From CAIUGU01 sp963819685 (GTDB lineage Bacteria; Pseudomonadota; Gammaproteobacteria; Steroidobacterales; Steroidobacteraceae), in NCBI GenBank assembly GCA_963819685.1, contig CAWFXI010000008.1, positions 124,001 through 188,000 of the forward strand: a stretch of DNA of 64,000 nucleotides. Direction: 5' to 3'. The translations under genes were made by a program, and so were the position numbers. Positions 36,160 through 46,155 of this stretch are shown here, piece by piece. Numbering within the stretch: position 1 is the stretch's first letter; each line of letters begins with the position of its first letter. The notes beneath the pieces were generated by a model. That model did not search any database and had not been told where the DNA came from. It saw nothing but the letters and a program-made list of their open reading frames with translations.

Positions 36160-37716
36160 ATGGAATGGGAAACCGTCATCGGTCTCGAGATTCACGCGCA
36201 GCTCGCGACGCGGTCGAAGATCTTCTCCGGATCTGCCACCGCCTATGGAGCTGCGCCGAATACCCAGGCGAATCTCGTGGATCTCGGCTATCCGGGCGTG
36301 CTGCCGGTACTGAATCGTGAAGCCGTGCGCATGGCGGCGAAGTTCGGGCTCGCGGTAGGCGCGACGGTCGCGAAACGTTCGGTGTTCGCCCGCAAGAACT
36401 ACTTTTACCCCGATCTGCCGAAGGGCTACCAGATCAGCCAGTACGAACTGCCGATCGTGCAGCTCGGCACACTTGAAATCATGCTGGACGACGGCGCCCG
36501 TAAAGTCATCGGCATCACCCGCGCCCATCTGGAAGAAGATGCCGGCAAGTCGCTGCACGAGGATTTCCAGGGCTATTCCGGCATCGACCTGAATCGCGCG
36601 GGCACGCCGCTGCTTGAAATCGTCTCCGAACCCGACATGCGCTCGGCAAAGGAAGCGATTGCGTACCTGAAGCGCGTCCACACGCTGGTGCGGTATCTCG
36701 AGATCTGCGACGGCAACATGCAGGAAGGTTCTTTCCGTTGCGACGCCAACGTGTCCGTGCGGCCCAAGGGTCAGGAGAAGTTCGGCACCCGTTGCGAGCT
36801 CAAGAACCTGAACTCGTTCCGCTTCATCGAGAAAGCCATCAACCATGAGGTGGCGCGCCAGATCGACGTGATCGAAGGGGGCGGCACGATTCGCCAGGAA
36901 ACGCGCCTGTACGATCCTGACAAGGACGAAACGCGTGCACTGCGATCCAAGGAGGAGGCCAACGACTATCGTTACTTCCCGGACCCCGACCTGCTGCCGG
37001 TCATTCTCGATCAGGCCTTCATTGAGGAGGTGCGCTCGACATTGCCTGAGTTGCCGGACCAGAAGGCAGCACGCTTTGTTGAGCAGCATGGGCTGTCGGC
37101 CTATGACGCGGGAGTGCTGACTGCGAGTCGCGAACTGGGTGATTTTTATGAGGCCGTAGTCGCTGCGCTTGGGTCAGGTGCCGCCGGCAATGCCAAGCTC
37201 GCGGCCAACTGGGTCATGGGTGACTTGTCCGGCGCCATCAACAAAGACAGTCTCGACATTACGACGTCACGTGTCAGCGCGAATGCACTCGCACTGCTGC
37301 TGTCGCGGATCGTGGATGAAACGATTTCCGGCAAGATCGCCAAGGAAGTGTTCGAGGCGATGTGGGCCGACACCCTTGATGCGGATTCGATCATCGACGC
37401 CCGGGGCTTGAGGCAGATCACGGACACGGGTGCCATCGAGAAGGTGATCGATGAGGTGATGGCTGCCAATCCGAAGCAACTGGCGGACTACCGGTCAGGC
37501 AAGGACAAGCTCTTTGGCTTCTTTGTGGGCCAGGTCATGAAGGTGAGCGGCGGCAAGGCAAATCCCGCGCAGGTGAACGACCTGCTGAAGCAGAAGCTTG
37601 CAAGCCTTAAGCAACGCCCCATGCACGACCGCGATCCTACATCAGTTCCTGTTCGAGCAGTTTCCGGTGCGCGGGCATCTGGTGCATCTGGATGCAACCT
37701 GGGCGGCGTTGCTTGA
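36160..37716 (+). CDS. gatB: Asp/Glu-tRNA amidotransferase subunit B
   Basis: Kinase-like subunit that activates the misacylated tRNA and receives ammonia from GatA. It starts MEWETVIGLEIHAQL; motifs include RKNYFYPDLPKGYQISQYE, FRCDANVSVRPKG and the tail domain ending GGKANPAQVNDLLKQKL. The frame then continues about 36 residues beyond the usual family end, into the hslO gene. This extension (from about 37600) is probably spurious and reflects an indel near the gatB/hslO junction. Confidence 0.95.
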   Translation: MEWETVIGLEIHAQLATRSKIFSGSATAYGAAPNTQANLVDLGYPGVLPVLNREAVRMAAKFGLAVGATVAKRSVFARKNYFYPDLPKGYQISQYELPIVQLGTLEIMLDDGARKVIGITRAHLEEDAGKSLHEDFQGYSGIDLNRAGTPLLEIVSEPDMRSAKEAIAYLKRVHTLVRYLEICDGNMQEGSFRCDANVSVRPKGQEKFGTRCELKNLNSFRFIEKAINHEVARQIDVIEGGGTIRQETRLYDPDKDETRALRSKEEANDYRYFPDPDLLPVILDQAFIEEVRSTLPELPDQKAARFVEQHGLSAYDAGVLTASRELGDFYEAVVAALGSGAAGNAKLAANWVMGDLSGAINKDSLDITTSRVSANALALLLSRIVDETISGKIAKEVFEAMWADTLDADSIIDARGLRQITDTGAIEKVIDEVMAANPKQLADYRSGKDKLFGFFVGQVMKVSGGKANPAQVNDLLKQKLASLKQRPMHDRDPTSVPVRAVSGARASGASGCNLGGVA

Positions 37717-38512
37717 GCATCGGCAGTACCCGACGGAGATTCGGGACACGCTGGGCGAAGCCGTCGCCGCGTCTGTGTTGCTCGCGTCTACCGTCAAGTT
37801 CGACGGGCTGCTGACGCTGCAACTGCAGGGCCACGGCCCGATGCACCTGCTGCTGGCCCAGTGCACGAATACACTCAATGTCCGGGCGCTTGCGAGGTTC
37901 CGCGAGGATCCGCAAACGCGCGATCTGGCTGTCCTGTCGGGCGAAGGCAGGTTGACCGTCACCGTCGAGACCAACAACCAGGCTCAGCGTTACCAGGGCA
38001 TCGTGCCTCTGGCGGGGGCCCGGCTGGCCGATTGCCTGCAGGTCTATTTCGAGAATTCCGAGCAGTTGCCAACACGGCTCTGGCTGCATGCCGACGAGCA
38101 TGGCGCCTCCGGTATGTTGCTGCAGCGACTACCGGCCGGCGACATCGATACGTCATCACGCCTGGCAGAAATCGATGATGCGTGGCATCGGGTGCAATTG
38201 CTGGCAGACACGCTGCAGCCCGGGGAACTAAAGGATCTGAGCGATCGCGAGATCCTGCATCGCCTGTTCAACGAGGATGACGTGCGGCTGTTCGAGTCCA
38301 CGCCGGTTTCGTTTCGCTGCAAGTGTTCGCGCGAGCGTGTAGAAGGTGTATTGCAGTCGCTGGGTGAAGCCGAAGTGCGGTCGATCCTGGCAGAACGGGA
38401 TGAAGTGGAAGTCCAGTGCGACTTCTGCAACCGGGCTTATGCATTCGACGCAGTCGATGTCGAGCGTCTGTTCAAGCCCGGTGCGGGTGGTGGGTCGGGG
38501 ACGAGGCATTGA
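37598..38512 (+). CDS. hslO: redox-regulated chaperone Hsp33
   Basis: Holdase activated by oxidation and unfolding of a zinc-binding C-terminal domain. The four zinc cysteines are present as CKC and CDFC near the C-terminus. The open frame begins at TTG 37598, but a better start is the ATG at 37621 (MHDRD), which reads in a different frame and joins LHQFLFEQF if one extra base near 37636 is removed, giving 296 residues. The nominal overlap of 119 bp with gatB probably comes from the same kind of error. Confidence 0.93.
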   Translation: MQALSNAPCTTAILHQFLFEQFPVRGHLVHLDATWAALLEHRQYPTEIRDTLGEAVAASVLLASTVKFDGLLTLQLQGHGPMHLLLAQCTNTLNVRALARFREDPQTRDLAVLSGEGRLTVTVETNNQAQRYQGIVPLAGARLADCLQVYFENSEQLPTRLWLHADEHGASGMLLQRLPAGDIDTSSRLAEIDDAWHRVQLLADTLQPGELKDLSDREILHRLFNEDDVRLFESTPVSFRCKCSRERVEGVLQSLGEAEVRSILAERDEVEVQCDFCNRAYAFDAVDVERLFKPGAGGGSGTRH

Positions 38513-38520
38513 GGACGAGA

Positions 38521-38625
38521 GGACGTAGAGACGCAGGGACGTAGGGAATTGAGATAAGTAGACTACGCCGACTGGCGAGTGTCTAGCATCTTTACGCACA
38601 CCACGTCCCTTCGTCTCGTACGTCC
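38521..38625. repeat. long imperfect inverted repeat downstream of hslO
   Basis: A 22-base arm (38521-38542, starting GGACGTAGAGACG) matches the reverse complement of 38603-38625 (ending CGTACGTCC) with about two differences. Short words of the GGACGTAG type recur through 38513-38546. It could fold into a long stem after hslO and before the methyltransferase gene. Confidence 0.65.
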
Positions 38626-38653
38626 ATGACAATACTCATAACAGGAGGCATCC

Positions 38654-39461
38654 ATGAGTACTGCCGAAGAACAAAGCGCTTTGCGGAGCAAGGGAGCTCG
38701 CGACTGGGCCGAGGTGCAGGAGGGCATGGTTGCGCCTCTGTACCAGACGGTGCTGGCGCGTTTACAGATCAAACCAAAGACTCAACTCCTCGATGTGGGG
38801 TGTGGGGCGGGCCTGTTCTGCCAGATGGCGGCTGCACAGGGCGCAGTGGTGACAGGAATCGACGCCACCGACGCGTTGCTGGCGATTGCACGCAAGCGCA
38901 CCAAGGACGCTCAATTCCGGGTGGGCGACATGGAAGACCTGCCTTTCGCGGAAGCTCAGTTCGATGTGGTCACCGGCTTCAATTCCTTCCAGTTCGCGGG
39001 CAGCCCGTTGAATGCACTCAGGCAGGTTCGTCGTGTGCTCAAGCCGGAGGGGGTGCTGGCAATCGCCATCTGGGCCGGCCCGCAACACGCACAGGTGGCC
39101 GCGTGCTTCAAGGCTCTGGCCGCGCTACTGCCACCGCCTCCGCCTGGTGCCCCGGGTCCGTTTGTGTTGTCCGGCCCCGATGTGCTGGAACCGCTGGTGG
39201 CACAAGCCGGGTTTCGAGGCATATCGCTCGGACCAGGTGGATTGCCTGTGGGCCTACCCCGACTTCAAGACTCTATGCCGCGGGCTGCTTTCCGCCGGTG
39301 CCGGTGCGGCGGCCAAGCAGGAAGTCGGCCTTGTCGAGGCCCGCAAGGCGCTGGCCGCTGCCGCTGCGCCGTACCAGACAGCAGCCGGCGGCTTCGAGCT
39401 GCGCAATACGTTTCGGTATCTGCTGGCGCGACCGCGTCGTCGCAGCGCGAAACGGGACTGA
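38654..39461 (+). pseudogene. class I SAM-dependent methyltransferase, one +1 frameshift
   Basis: Small-molecule or unknown-substrate methyltransferase of the UbiE/Methyltransf_11 type. SAM loop LLDVGCGAGLFCQ near residue 45, followed by GIDATDALLAIARKR and the acidic loop GDMEDLPFAEAQFDVV. A clear AGGAGG lies eight to nine bases before the ATG. After QAGF the frame changes at about 39214 (one extra base); the downstream frame continues EAYRSDQVDCLWAYPDFKTL to a stop at 39461. Corrected length is 268 residues. It faces DUF2442 six bases away. Confidence 0.8.
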
Positions 39462-39467
39462 GGGGTA

Positions 39468-39716
39468 CTACGCCCGTTCGCCGCGCAGCAGTCCTGCAAC
39501 GCTGATGTCTTCGTCGATATCGGGCCAGTGAATGCCGGTGCCTGCCCCGAGTAAACGCAGGTTTGCTCGCTGCTCTGCGGTTGCAGCGATCAAACTCGGA
39601 AACCAGACCAGGGGTACGGAAAGTGTCCGCCCGTCGATGAGCGTGACGATCAACTCCTGATCGTTGGTTTCGACCTCGATGGCTCGTGGGTTTACGTCAA
39701 TCGCCAAAGTGTTCAT
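39468..39716 (-). CDS. DUF2442 protein, putative partner of DUF4160
   Basis: 82-residue protein of the DUF2442 family: the core LIVTLIDGRTLSVPLVWFPSL followed by TGIHWPDIDEDISVAGLLRG is typical. Its start overlaps the end of the DUF4160 gene by 20 bases, so the two are translated together. DUF4160/DUF2442 pairs recur in many bacterial genomes and have been proposed as toxin-antitoxin-like modules; this is not established. Confidence 0.85.
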   Translation of the reverse strand: MNTLAIDVNPRAIEVETNDQELIVTLIDGRTLSVPLVWFPSLIAATAEQRANLRLLGAGTGIHWPDIDEDISVAGLLRGERA

Positions 39717-39933
39717 GCCAAGCCCTCAGCAGTATTTCGCGATGCTCCGCGACCACACCCCTCATTCGCCTGAGTTCCACAGGTCGGATACCCACAGAGC
39801 CTACCAAACTAACGGGTTCTAGCCAAAATTTGGCGATTCCATCGGGCGACTCAACATGAATATGGGGTGGCTCGGAACCCTCATTGCTATAGAAGAACAG
39901 TCGACAGTCGCCGTAACGTAACACCGATGGCAT
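39697..39933 (-). CDS. DUF4160 protein
   Basis: 78-residue DUF4160 protein with the family signature RLFFYSNEGSEPPHIHVES and the end RMRGVVAEHREILLRAWHEHFG. It is the first gene of the two-gene DUF4160-DUF2442 unit on the minus strand, separated from the divergent opp operon by 156 bp. Biochemical role unknown; a toxin-antitoxin-like role is only a hypothesis based on the compact overlapping pair. Confidence 0.85.
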   Translation of the reverse strand: MPSVLRYGDCRLFFYSNEGSEPPHIHVESPDGIAKFWLEPVSLVGSVGIRPVELRRMRGVVAEHREILLRAWHEHFGD

Positions 39934-40089
39934 TCCCTTGCCCCCGTAATTTCCTCCTGAAATCCTGAGCGGAGGAAGCCTGGAACGAAAGCCAGACAGC
40001 CTCTGTCTTAGTACAGATTCTCGTGCCGAAGATCATTCTTCCGGGTTTCTTGGCATACCTGCTTCCCAAAAGGCATGATTGTCCGGCTG

Positions 40090-41807
40090 ATGAACGAAGC
40101 GATCGCCACTCCCTCAAATTCGACCGATCGGGCTGCAGCCCGGCAGCTGCTGTGGTTGAGTCTTGCGGCTATTGGATGTTTCGTCGTCCTGCTGGTGATT
40201 CTGGGCTGGCTGGCAAGGCGAACGGGGGGTGGCGAAGTTCTGCGGTGAAGCAATCGATGCGCAAAAAGGCACGATCACTCTCGCCTATCCATTCGAGCCT
40301 CCTCAGCTCGACGGAACCCGCGCTACTGATGTAACCAGCAGCTTCGTCCTCGGTCACATCATGGAGGGCCTTCTGCGGCTTGACGAGCATGGAGAGATAG
40401 CGCCCGGGGTGGCGGAAAGCTGGGAGATCGAGCCTGATCACGCTCTCTTCCATCTGCGCGCAAACGCTCTCTGGAGCGACGGCAAGCCGGTTACTGCTGC
40501 CGACTTTGTATTTGCCTGGCGAAAAGTCGTCGAGCCGGCCAACGCTTCGGAGTACGCGTTCATCATGTATCCCCTGAAGAATGCAGAGGCGATCAGCAAA
40601 GGCCAGCTGCCTCTGACCTCCCTCGGAGTTCGGGCAATCGACGACCAGACATTGCGCGTCGATTTTCAGCAGCCGATCGCCTTCTTCGACAAGCTCGCGA
40701 CGTTCAAGACTTACTTTCCCATCCGCGAGGATTTCTACAATGATCGTCCAGGCCGCTATGGCGCCGATGCGGCGGACCTGCTGTACAACGGTCCCTTCGT
40801 CCTGGCTCGCTGGGTTCACGGTGCGCAGGTTCGATTCGAAAAGAACGATCGATATTGGGAGCAAGGAGAAATCCGCCTGCAACGCGATCGACCATCCGTA
40901 CATCACTACGGACACCGGGGCGATGCTCAATCTCTACAAGGACGGCAAGATAGCTGTTCTGGGCGGTCGTTCGGTCTCGATCCGGAGCAGCTGGATGACG
41001 TAATGGCGCAGCGCTGGCCAATGCAGCGGTTCAACGAAGGCGCGATATTCTTTCTCGAATTCAATCATCGCGCCGGGCGCGTAACCGAGAACCGCAATCT
41101 TCGCAAAGCGATGCAACTCGTATTCGACCCGGGTGAGCTCGTCAATCAGGTCATCAAGCTTCCAGGATATTTGCCGGGCGCAGTCGCTCTTTCCAGTCTG
41201 GTTGCGAGGAACGGAAGGACTGTTCCGTCAGGAATATCCGGCCGCCGCCGCAAGCCGGACGTGGAAGAGGCGCGGCGATATCTGGAACTTGCCCGGCAGG
41301 AACTGAACATCGACGCATGGCCGCCAATTTCCCTGCTGTGGACGACAGGCCATTGACTGCGCGAAGATTACCGAGTATTTGCAGGCACGTTTCGGGGAAA
41401 AACTCGGGCTGGAAGTCCGCATCGATCGGCAGATCTTCAAGCAGCGTCTCGCAAAGATGACTTCTGGCGACTTCGATATCGTCATGGCGGGATGGTCGCC
41501 GGACTACGACGATCCGTTGACTTTTGGCGATCTGTTCGCATCCTGGAATCTGAACAATCGCGGCCGCTATGACAATCCGGAGCTGGACCGTTCCGTGCGA
41601 GCCGCGATGGGATCCCTCGACCCGAAAGTGCGTATGAACGCTTTTGGACAGATCCAGGACATCCTTATCCAGGACGCTGCGATCATTCCGATGTATGAGC
41701 GCGGGCAGGTGTTTGTCCGGGATACGCAACTCAAGGGGCTGGTCCGCCGTGTCGTGGGAACTGATCCGGACTTTACATACGCATACGTGTCGCAGGAACC
41801 CGGATGA
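40090..41807 (+). pseudogene. oppA: oligopeptide-binding protein OppA-like, first copy, frameshifted
   Basis: Family-5 extracellular solute-binding protein for peptides. A membrane helix (LLWLSLAAIGCFVVLLVILGW) near the N-terminus replaces the usual cleaved or lipid signal, so it is anchored to the inner membrane. Conserved SBP segments, such as NALWSDGKPVTAADFVFAWRK and PDYDDPLTFGDLFASW, are spread over three frames. Frame changes lie near 40247, 40870, 40955-40970 (two), 41186, 41245-41260 (two, or one deletion) and 41351. Eight +1 bases removed give 569 residues, the same as the second copy. The stop overlaps the second copy's ATG. Confidence 0.85.
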
Positions 41808-43514
41808 ATTCCGTCCGCTGCCTTTACCCCGCAGAACAAAGCCGCAGCACGTTCCCTGCTCGTGCTGGGGGTGTTTGCGATAAGCGGCTTCGTCGTGTTG
41901 CTACTGCTGCTCGGCTGGGCCTCCCGCGTGACGGGCGGGGGGATGGTCGTTGGCAAGGGCATCGACGTCGATGCGGGCACGATCACCATGGTGCTGAATT
42001 CCGATGCGCCGGAGCTGAACAGCACCCGATCGCTTGATGCCATCAGTCGATTTATTCTGGGTCATGTCAAGGAAGGTCTGTTGATCGAGGACGAGCACAA
42101 TGAATTGACGGGTGGTGTGGCAGAGCGCTGGGAGCTGCGAACCGACAGTGCCACCTTCCATCTGAGGGCCGATGCGAGATGGAGCGACGGCAAGCAGGTG
42201 ACGGCGCACGACTTCGTTTTTGCGTGGAGGAAGGGACTCGATCCGGAGAATGCTTCCAAGTACGCGTTTCTGCTGTATCCCATCAAGAACGCGGAAGCCA
42301 TCAACACGGGCAAATTGCCGCTGGAAGCGCTGGGCGCGCGCGCCGTTGATGACCGGACGCTGGAAGTCGAGCTCGAGCGGCCGTTGCCTTATTTTCTCAA
42401 GATCGTCACGACCGAGCCCTACCTGCCGGTACGGGAAGACTTCTACCTGAGCCGGAACGGGCGCTACGGCGCCGATGCGGCCGACATGCTTTATAACGGT
42501 CCATACGTACTCAGCGAGTGGGTGCATGGCGCACGCCTGAAAATGGACAAGAATCCGCTGTACTGGAATGCCGGACAAGATCCGGATAAACGGCATCGAT
42601 ATTCCGTACCTGACGCCTGATACCGGCACCGGCCTCAACCTGTTCAGCGACGGCAATATAGCGATCGTCGGCAGCACCAACGGTATTCCGCCCGATGGCC
42701 TGAAGCGTGCGCTGCTGGAGGGATGGCCATTCGCAGCATGAACGATGGGGGGCTCTGGTACCTGAACTTCAATCATCGTCCGGGACGCATCACTGCCAAC
42801 CGGAATTTCCGCAAGGCGCTGCAGTACGTGGTCGACAACAACACGCTGGTCAACCGTGCACTCAAGATGCCGGGCTACACACCGACGCCGTCGTTGTTTC
42901 CGAGCTGGCTGCGCGGAACGCACGGGTTGTTCCGGCAGGAACATCCACCGCCTGAAATCAGAATCGATGTAGAAAAGGCGCGGGAGTATCTGGAGCTGGC
43001 GCGTCGGGAACTTGGCTTCGATACCTGGCCACCGATTTCCTTGCTGACCCAGGACACCGAAGTCGCGCTCAAGAGCGCCGAGTATTTCCAGGGCCTGTTC
43101 CGGCAGACACTGGGTCTCGAGATCCGGGTCGACCCGCAGATCTTCAAGCAGCGGCTCGCCAAAGTCGAAGCAGGCGATTTCGAGATGGCGATCTATGGTT
43201 GGGGACCGGACTACGATGATCCGATGACCTTCGGCGATCTGTTCGCTTCGTGGAACCCCAACAACGGCGGCAAGTACAACAACCCGGAATATGACCGGTG
43301 GGTAGAGGTCGCCCAGAATTCGCTGGATACCGAAGAGCGGATGCAGGCATTCGCGGAAATTCAGCGGATCGTGATCGACGATGCTGTCATCCTGCCCAAC
43401 TATGAGCGGGGGCAGATGTTTCTGGTCGATCCGCGGCTTAAAGGCGTGATCCGGCGGGCGATCGGCACCGATCCTGATTTCAGTCACGCCTATATCGCCG
43501 AGGATTCGCGTTGA
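41804..43514 (+). pseudogene. oppA: oligopeptide-binding protein OppA-like, second copy, frameshifted
   Basis: Paralogue of the first copy with the same plan: short cytoplasmic start, membrane helix (FAISGFVVLLLLLGWAS), GGG linker, then a peptide-binding domain. Lesions are fewer: one extra base near 41830, one near 42580, and one missing base near 42727. Correcting them gives 569 residues. Conserved parts include ARWSDGKQVTAHDFVFAWRK, LNFNHRPGRITANRNFRKAL and GWGPDYDDPMTFGDLFASW. The ATG overlaps the preceding stop (ATGA), so the three binding-protein genes look translationally coupled. Confidence 0.87.
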
Positions 43515-45198
43515 AACAGGAAGCTTCGCGAAACCAGGGGCCGGTCGACTCGCTTGTGTGGCTTGGCGTTCGCGCACTGATCTTTGCTCGTCGATGCTCT
43601 GCGCCCTTGGCTGGGCGTCTGGCCTGAGCGGGCGGCAAACAGGGGACAGGCGCTCGACTTCGATTCCAAGACCATCGCGCTATCTCAGCAATGATCCGCC
43701 GCAGCTCGACAGCACTCGCACGCAGGACACAGCAAGTGGCTTCGTGCTCGGCCATATCATGGAAGGTCTGTTGCGAGCGGACGAGCACAACCAGATCGTC
43801 GGGGGAGTTGCGGATCAGTGGGAAATCCGCCCGACTGGCGCCACGTTTCACCTCCGGGCCGAAGCGCGATGGAGCGACGGCAAGCCAGTTACGGCGCACG
43901 ACTTTGTGTTCGCCTGGAGGCTGCTCGTCGACCCTGCAAATGGTGCGCCCTATGCCAGCCTGATCTATCCGATCAGGAATGCCGAGGCCATCAATACCGG
44001 GAAGGCACCGCTCGAGTCGCTCGGCGTAAAGGCTTTGAGCGACGGGTCGCTTGAAGTGGTAATTCGAGATCCGATACCTTACTTCGACAAGCTGGCTGCC
44101 TTTTCCACGCTTGTTGCCAATACGAGAGGATTTCTATCGCAGCCGCAACGGCCGGTACGCAGCGAGCGCAGATGACCTGCTCTTCAACGGGCCGTTCATA
44201 CTGGCTGACTGCGTGCACGGCGCAAGTTTCCGGTTCGAGAAGAATGCGGATTACTGGGACAGCGGCCGCAGTAAAGCTTGAACGCCATCGACGTGCCGTA
44301 CATTACGAGCGATTCGAATGCGCATGCTGAATCTGTACAGGGACGGTCGAACAGCGATGGTCGGACAGGACGCCGGTCTGGGTTCGGAGAGCCTGAAGCA
44401 AGGTTGGTTGGGGGGTGGCCCATTCATCAGATGCGCGACGGATCTGTCTGGTACCTGCAGCTGAACCACCGTCCTGGACGCCTGACGGCCAACCGCAATC
44501 TCCGCAAGGCGCTGCAGCTGGCCATCGACCGGAATGAACTCGTATATAGGGTGCTCAAGATTCCTGGATGGCTGCCTGCTGTATCGCTTTTCCCGTCTGG
44601 CTCCAGGGTGCAAACGGACTGTTTCGGCAGGAACACCCCGCGCGGAAGTGCAGGTGGATGTGGAGGAGGCGCGCCGGTATCTTGAGATTGCACGACGGGA
44701 GCTTGGCTTTCGAGAGTTTCCACCGATCTCCTACCTGTCCGATGACACTGCCTCTGCCGTCAAGCAGGCAGAGTATTTCCAGACGGCCCTGAAGGAGCAC
44801 TCGGGTTGGACGTTGCGTGGATCTGCAGATATTCAAGCAGCGTATCGCGAAGATGCAGGCGGGCGAATTCGATCTTGTCAGCGCCGGGTGGGGTCCGGAC
44901 TACGATGATCCCCTGACCTTCGCCGACTTGTTCGCTTCGTGGAATCCCAACAACCATGGCCGTTACGCGAACCCCGAACTGGACCGGTGGGTTACAACTG
45001 CGCAGCGATCGGTCGACCCGCAAACCAGGATGGCAGCGTTTGCCGAAATGCAGCGCATTCTGATCGACGATGCCGTGATCATTACCGAACTACGAGCGCG
45101 GCCAATCGTACGTCCAGGATCCCCGGTTGAAGGGAGTTGTGCGGCGGGCTATCGGCACCGATCCCGATTTCACAGACGCCTATATCGTTCCCGAGTGA
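43511..45198 (+). pseudogene. oppA: oligopeptide-binding protein OppA-like, third copy, frameshifted
   Basis: Third tandem SBP. It would start at TTG 43511, overlapping the preceding stop. The conserved body reads ARWSDGKPVTAHDFVFAWR, LNHRPGRLTANRNLRKAL and GWGPDYDDPLTFADLFASW, again in alternating frames, with shifts near 43600, 43690, 44130, 44270, 44320-44420, 44590-44640, 44815 and 45090. The N-terminal helix (SLVWLGVRALIFA...) is less hydrophobic than in copies one and two. It ends 18 bp before oppB. I could not restore an exact length. Confidence 0.8.
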
Positions 45199-45216
45199 AT
45201 TGGATAAACTCGCCCC

Positions 45217-46155
45217 GTGCTGAAATACATCCTCAAACGACTGCTGCATGGCCTGATTACCGTCTGGTTCATCGCCACCGCCACGTTCGTGGCCATGCAT
45301 GTGGTGCCGGGTGATCCGCTTTCAGGGGAGAAGGCGATGACGCCGGAGATCCGGCGCAATCTCGAGGTCAAGTACGGCCTCGACAAGCCGGTACTCACGC
45401 AGTACCGCATCTACATGGGGAACATGTTGAAGGGCGACTTCGGCATCTCGTATACCCAGCAGAACCGGGAGGTCAACGACATCATTCGTGAGCATTTCCC
45501 GGTGTCGGCAACGCTCGGCATTCTCGCTGTCGTCTTTGCAGCACTCGGCGGCATTCTGTGGGGTGCGCTGACTGCGACCTACCGCAACAGGCTGCCCGAC
45601 GTCGTCATCATGTTTCTCGTCATCCTCGGCATCTCGGTGCCGAGTTTTGTATTTGCAGCGCTCAGCCAGCTGACGCTCGTGAAGATCAACTCGTGGACCG
45701 GCATAACACTTTTTCCTGTGGCGGGATGGGGGACGGTCATGCACATGGTGGTGCCGTCACTCGTACTGGGCCTCGGCACGATGGCGTATCTGACGCGGCT
45801 CATGCGCTCCTCGATGCTGGAAGTCACCAATACGGACTATGTGCGCACGGCGAAATCCAAAGGCCTGCCGCCTGCGCGGATATTCCTGAAGCATCAGCTG
45901 CGCAATGCGATTCTGCCCGTGGTGACCGTGTTGGGTCCGGCCATCGCCGCGATCACGACGGGTGGCTTTGTCGTTGAACTGGTGTTCGCCATTCCGGGCC
46001 TTGGGCGCTATTTCGTGCAGGCGGTGCAGCAGCTCGATTACACCGTGATCATGGGAACCACCGTGTTTTACGGCGCCTTCCTCGTCCTGATGGTGATTCT
46101 CGTCGATATCCTGTACGGCCTCATCGACCCGCGCGTGAGGCTCGATCCCGCATGA
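45217..46155 (+). CDS. oppB: oligopeptide ABC transporter permease OppB
   Basis: Inner-membrane half of the peptide channel. 312 residues, GTG start, six membrane helices. The start MLKYILKRLLHGLITVWFI and the block VAMHVVPGDPL are typical; the EAA coupling loop appears as TDYVRTAKSKGLPPARIFLKH. No frameshift is seen here, unlike the binding-protein genes just upstream. It overlaps oppC by ATGA. Confidence 0.96.
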   Translation: MLKYILKRLLHGLITVWFIATATFVAMHVVPGDPLSGEKAMTPEIRRNLEVKYGLDKPVLTQYRIYMGNMLKGDFGISYTQQNREVNDIIREHFPVSATLGILAVVFAALGGILWGALTATYRNRLPDVVIMFLVILGISVPSFVFAALSQLTLVKINSWTGITLFPVAGWGTVMHMVVPSLVLGLGTMAYLTRLMRSSMLEVTNTDYVRTAKSKGLPPARIFLKHQLRNAILPVVTVLGPAIAAITTGGFVVELVFAIPGLGRYFVQAVQQLDYTVIMGTTVFYGAFLVLMVILVDILYGLIDPRVRLDPA

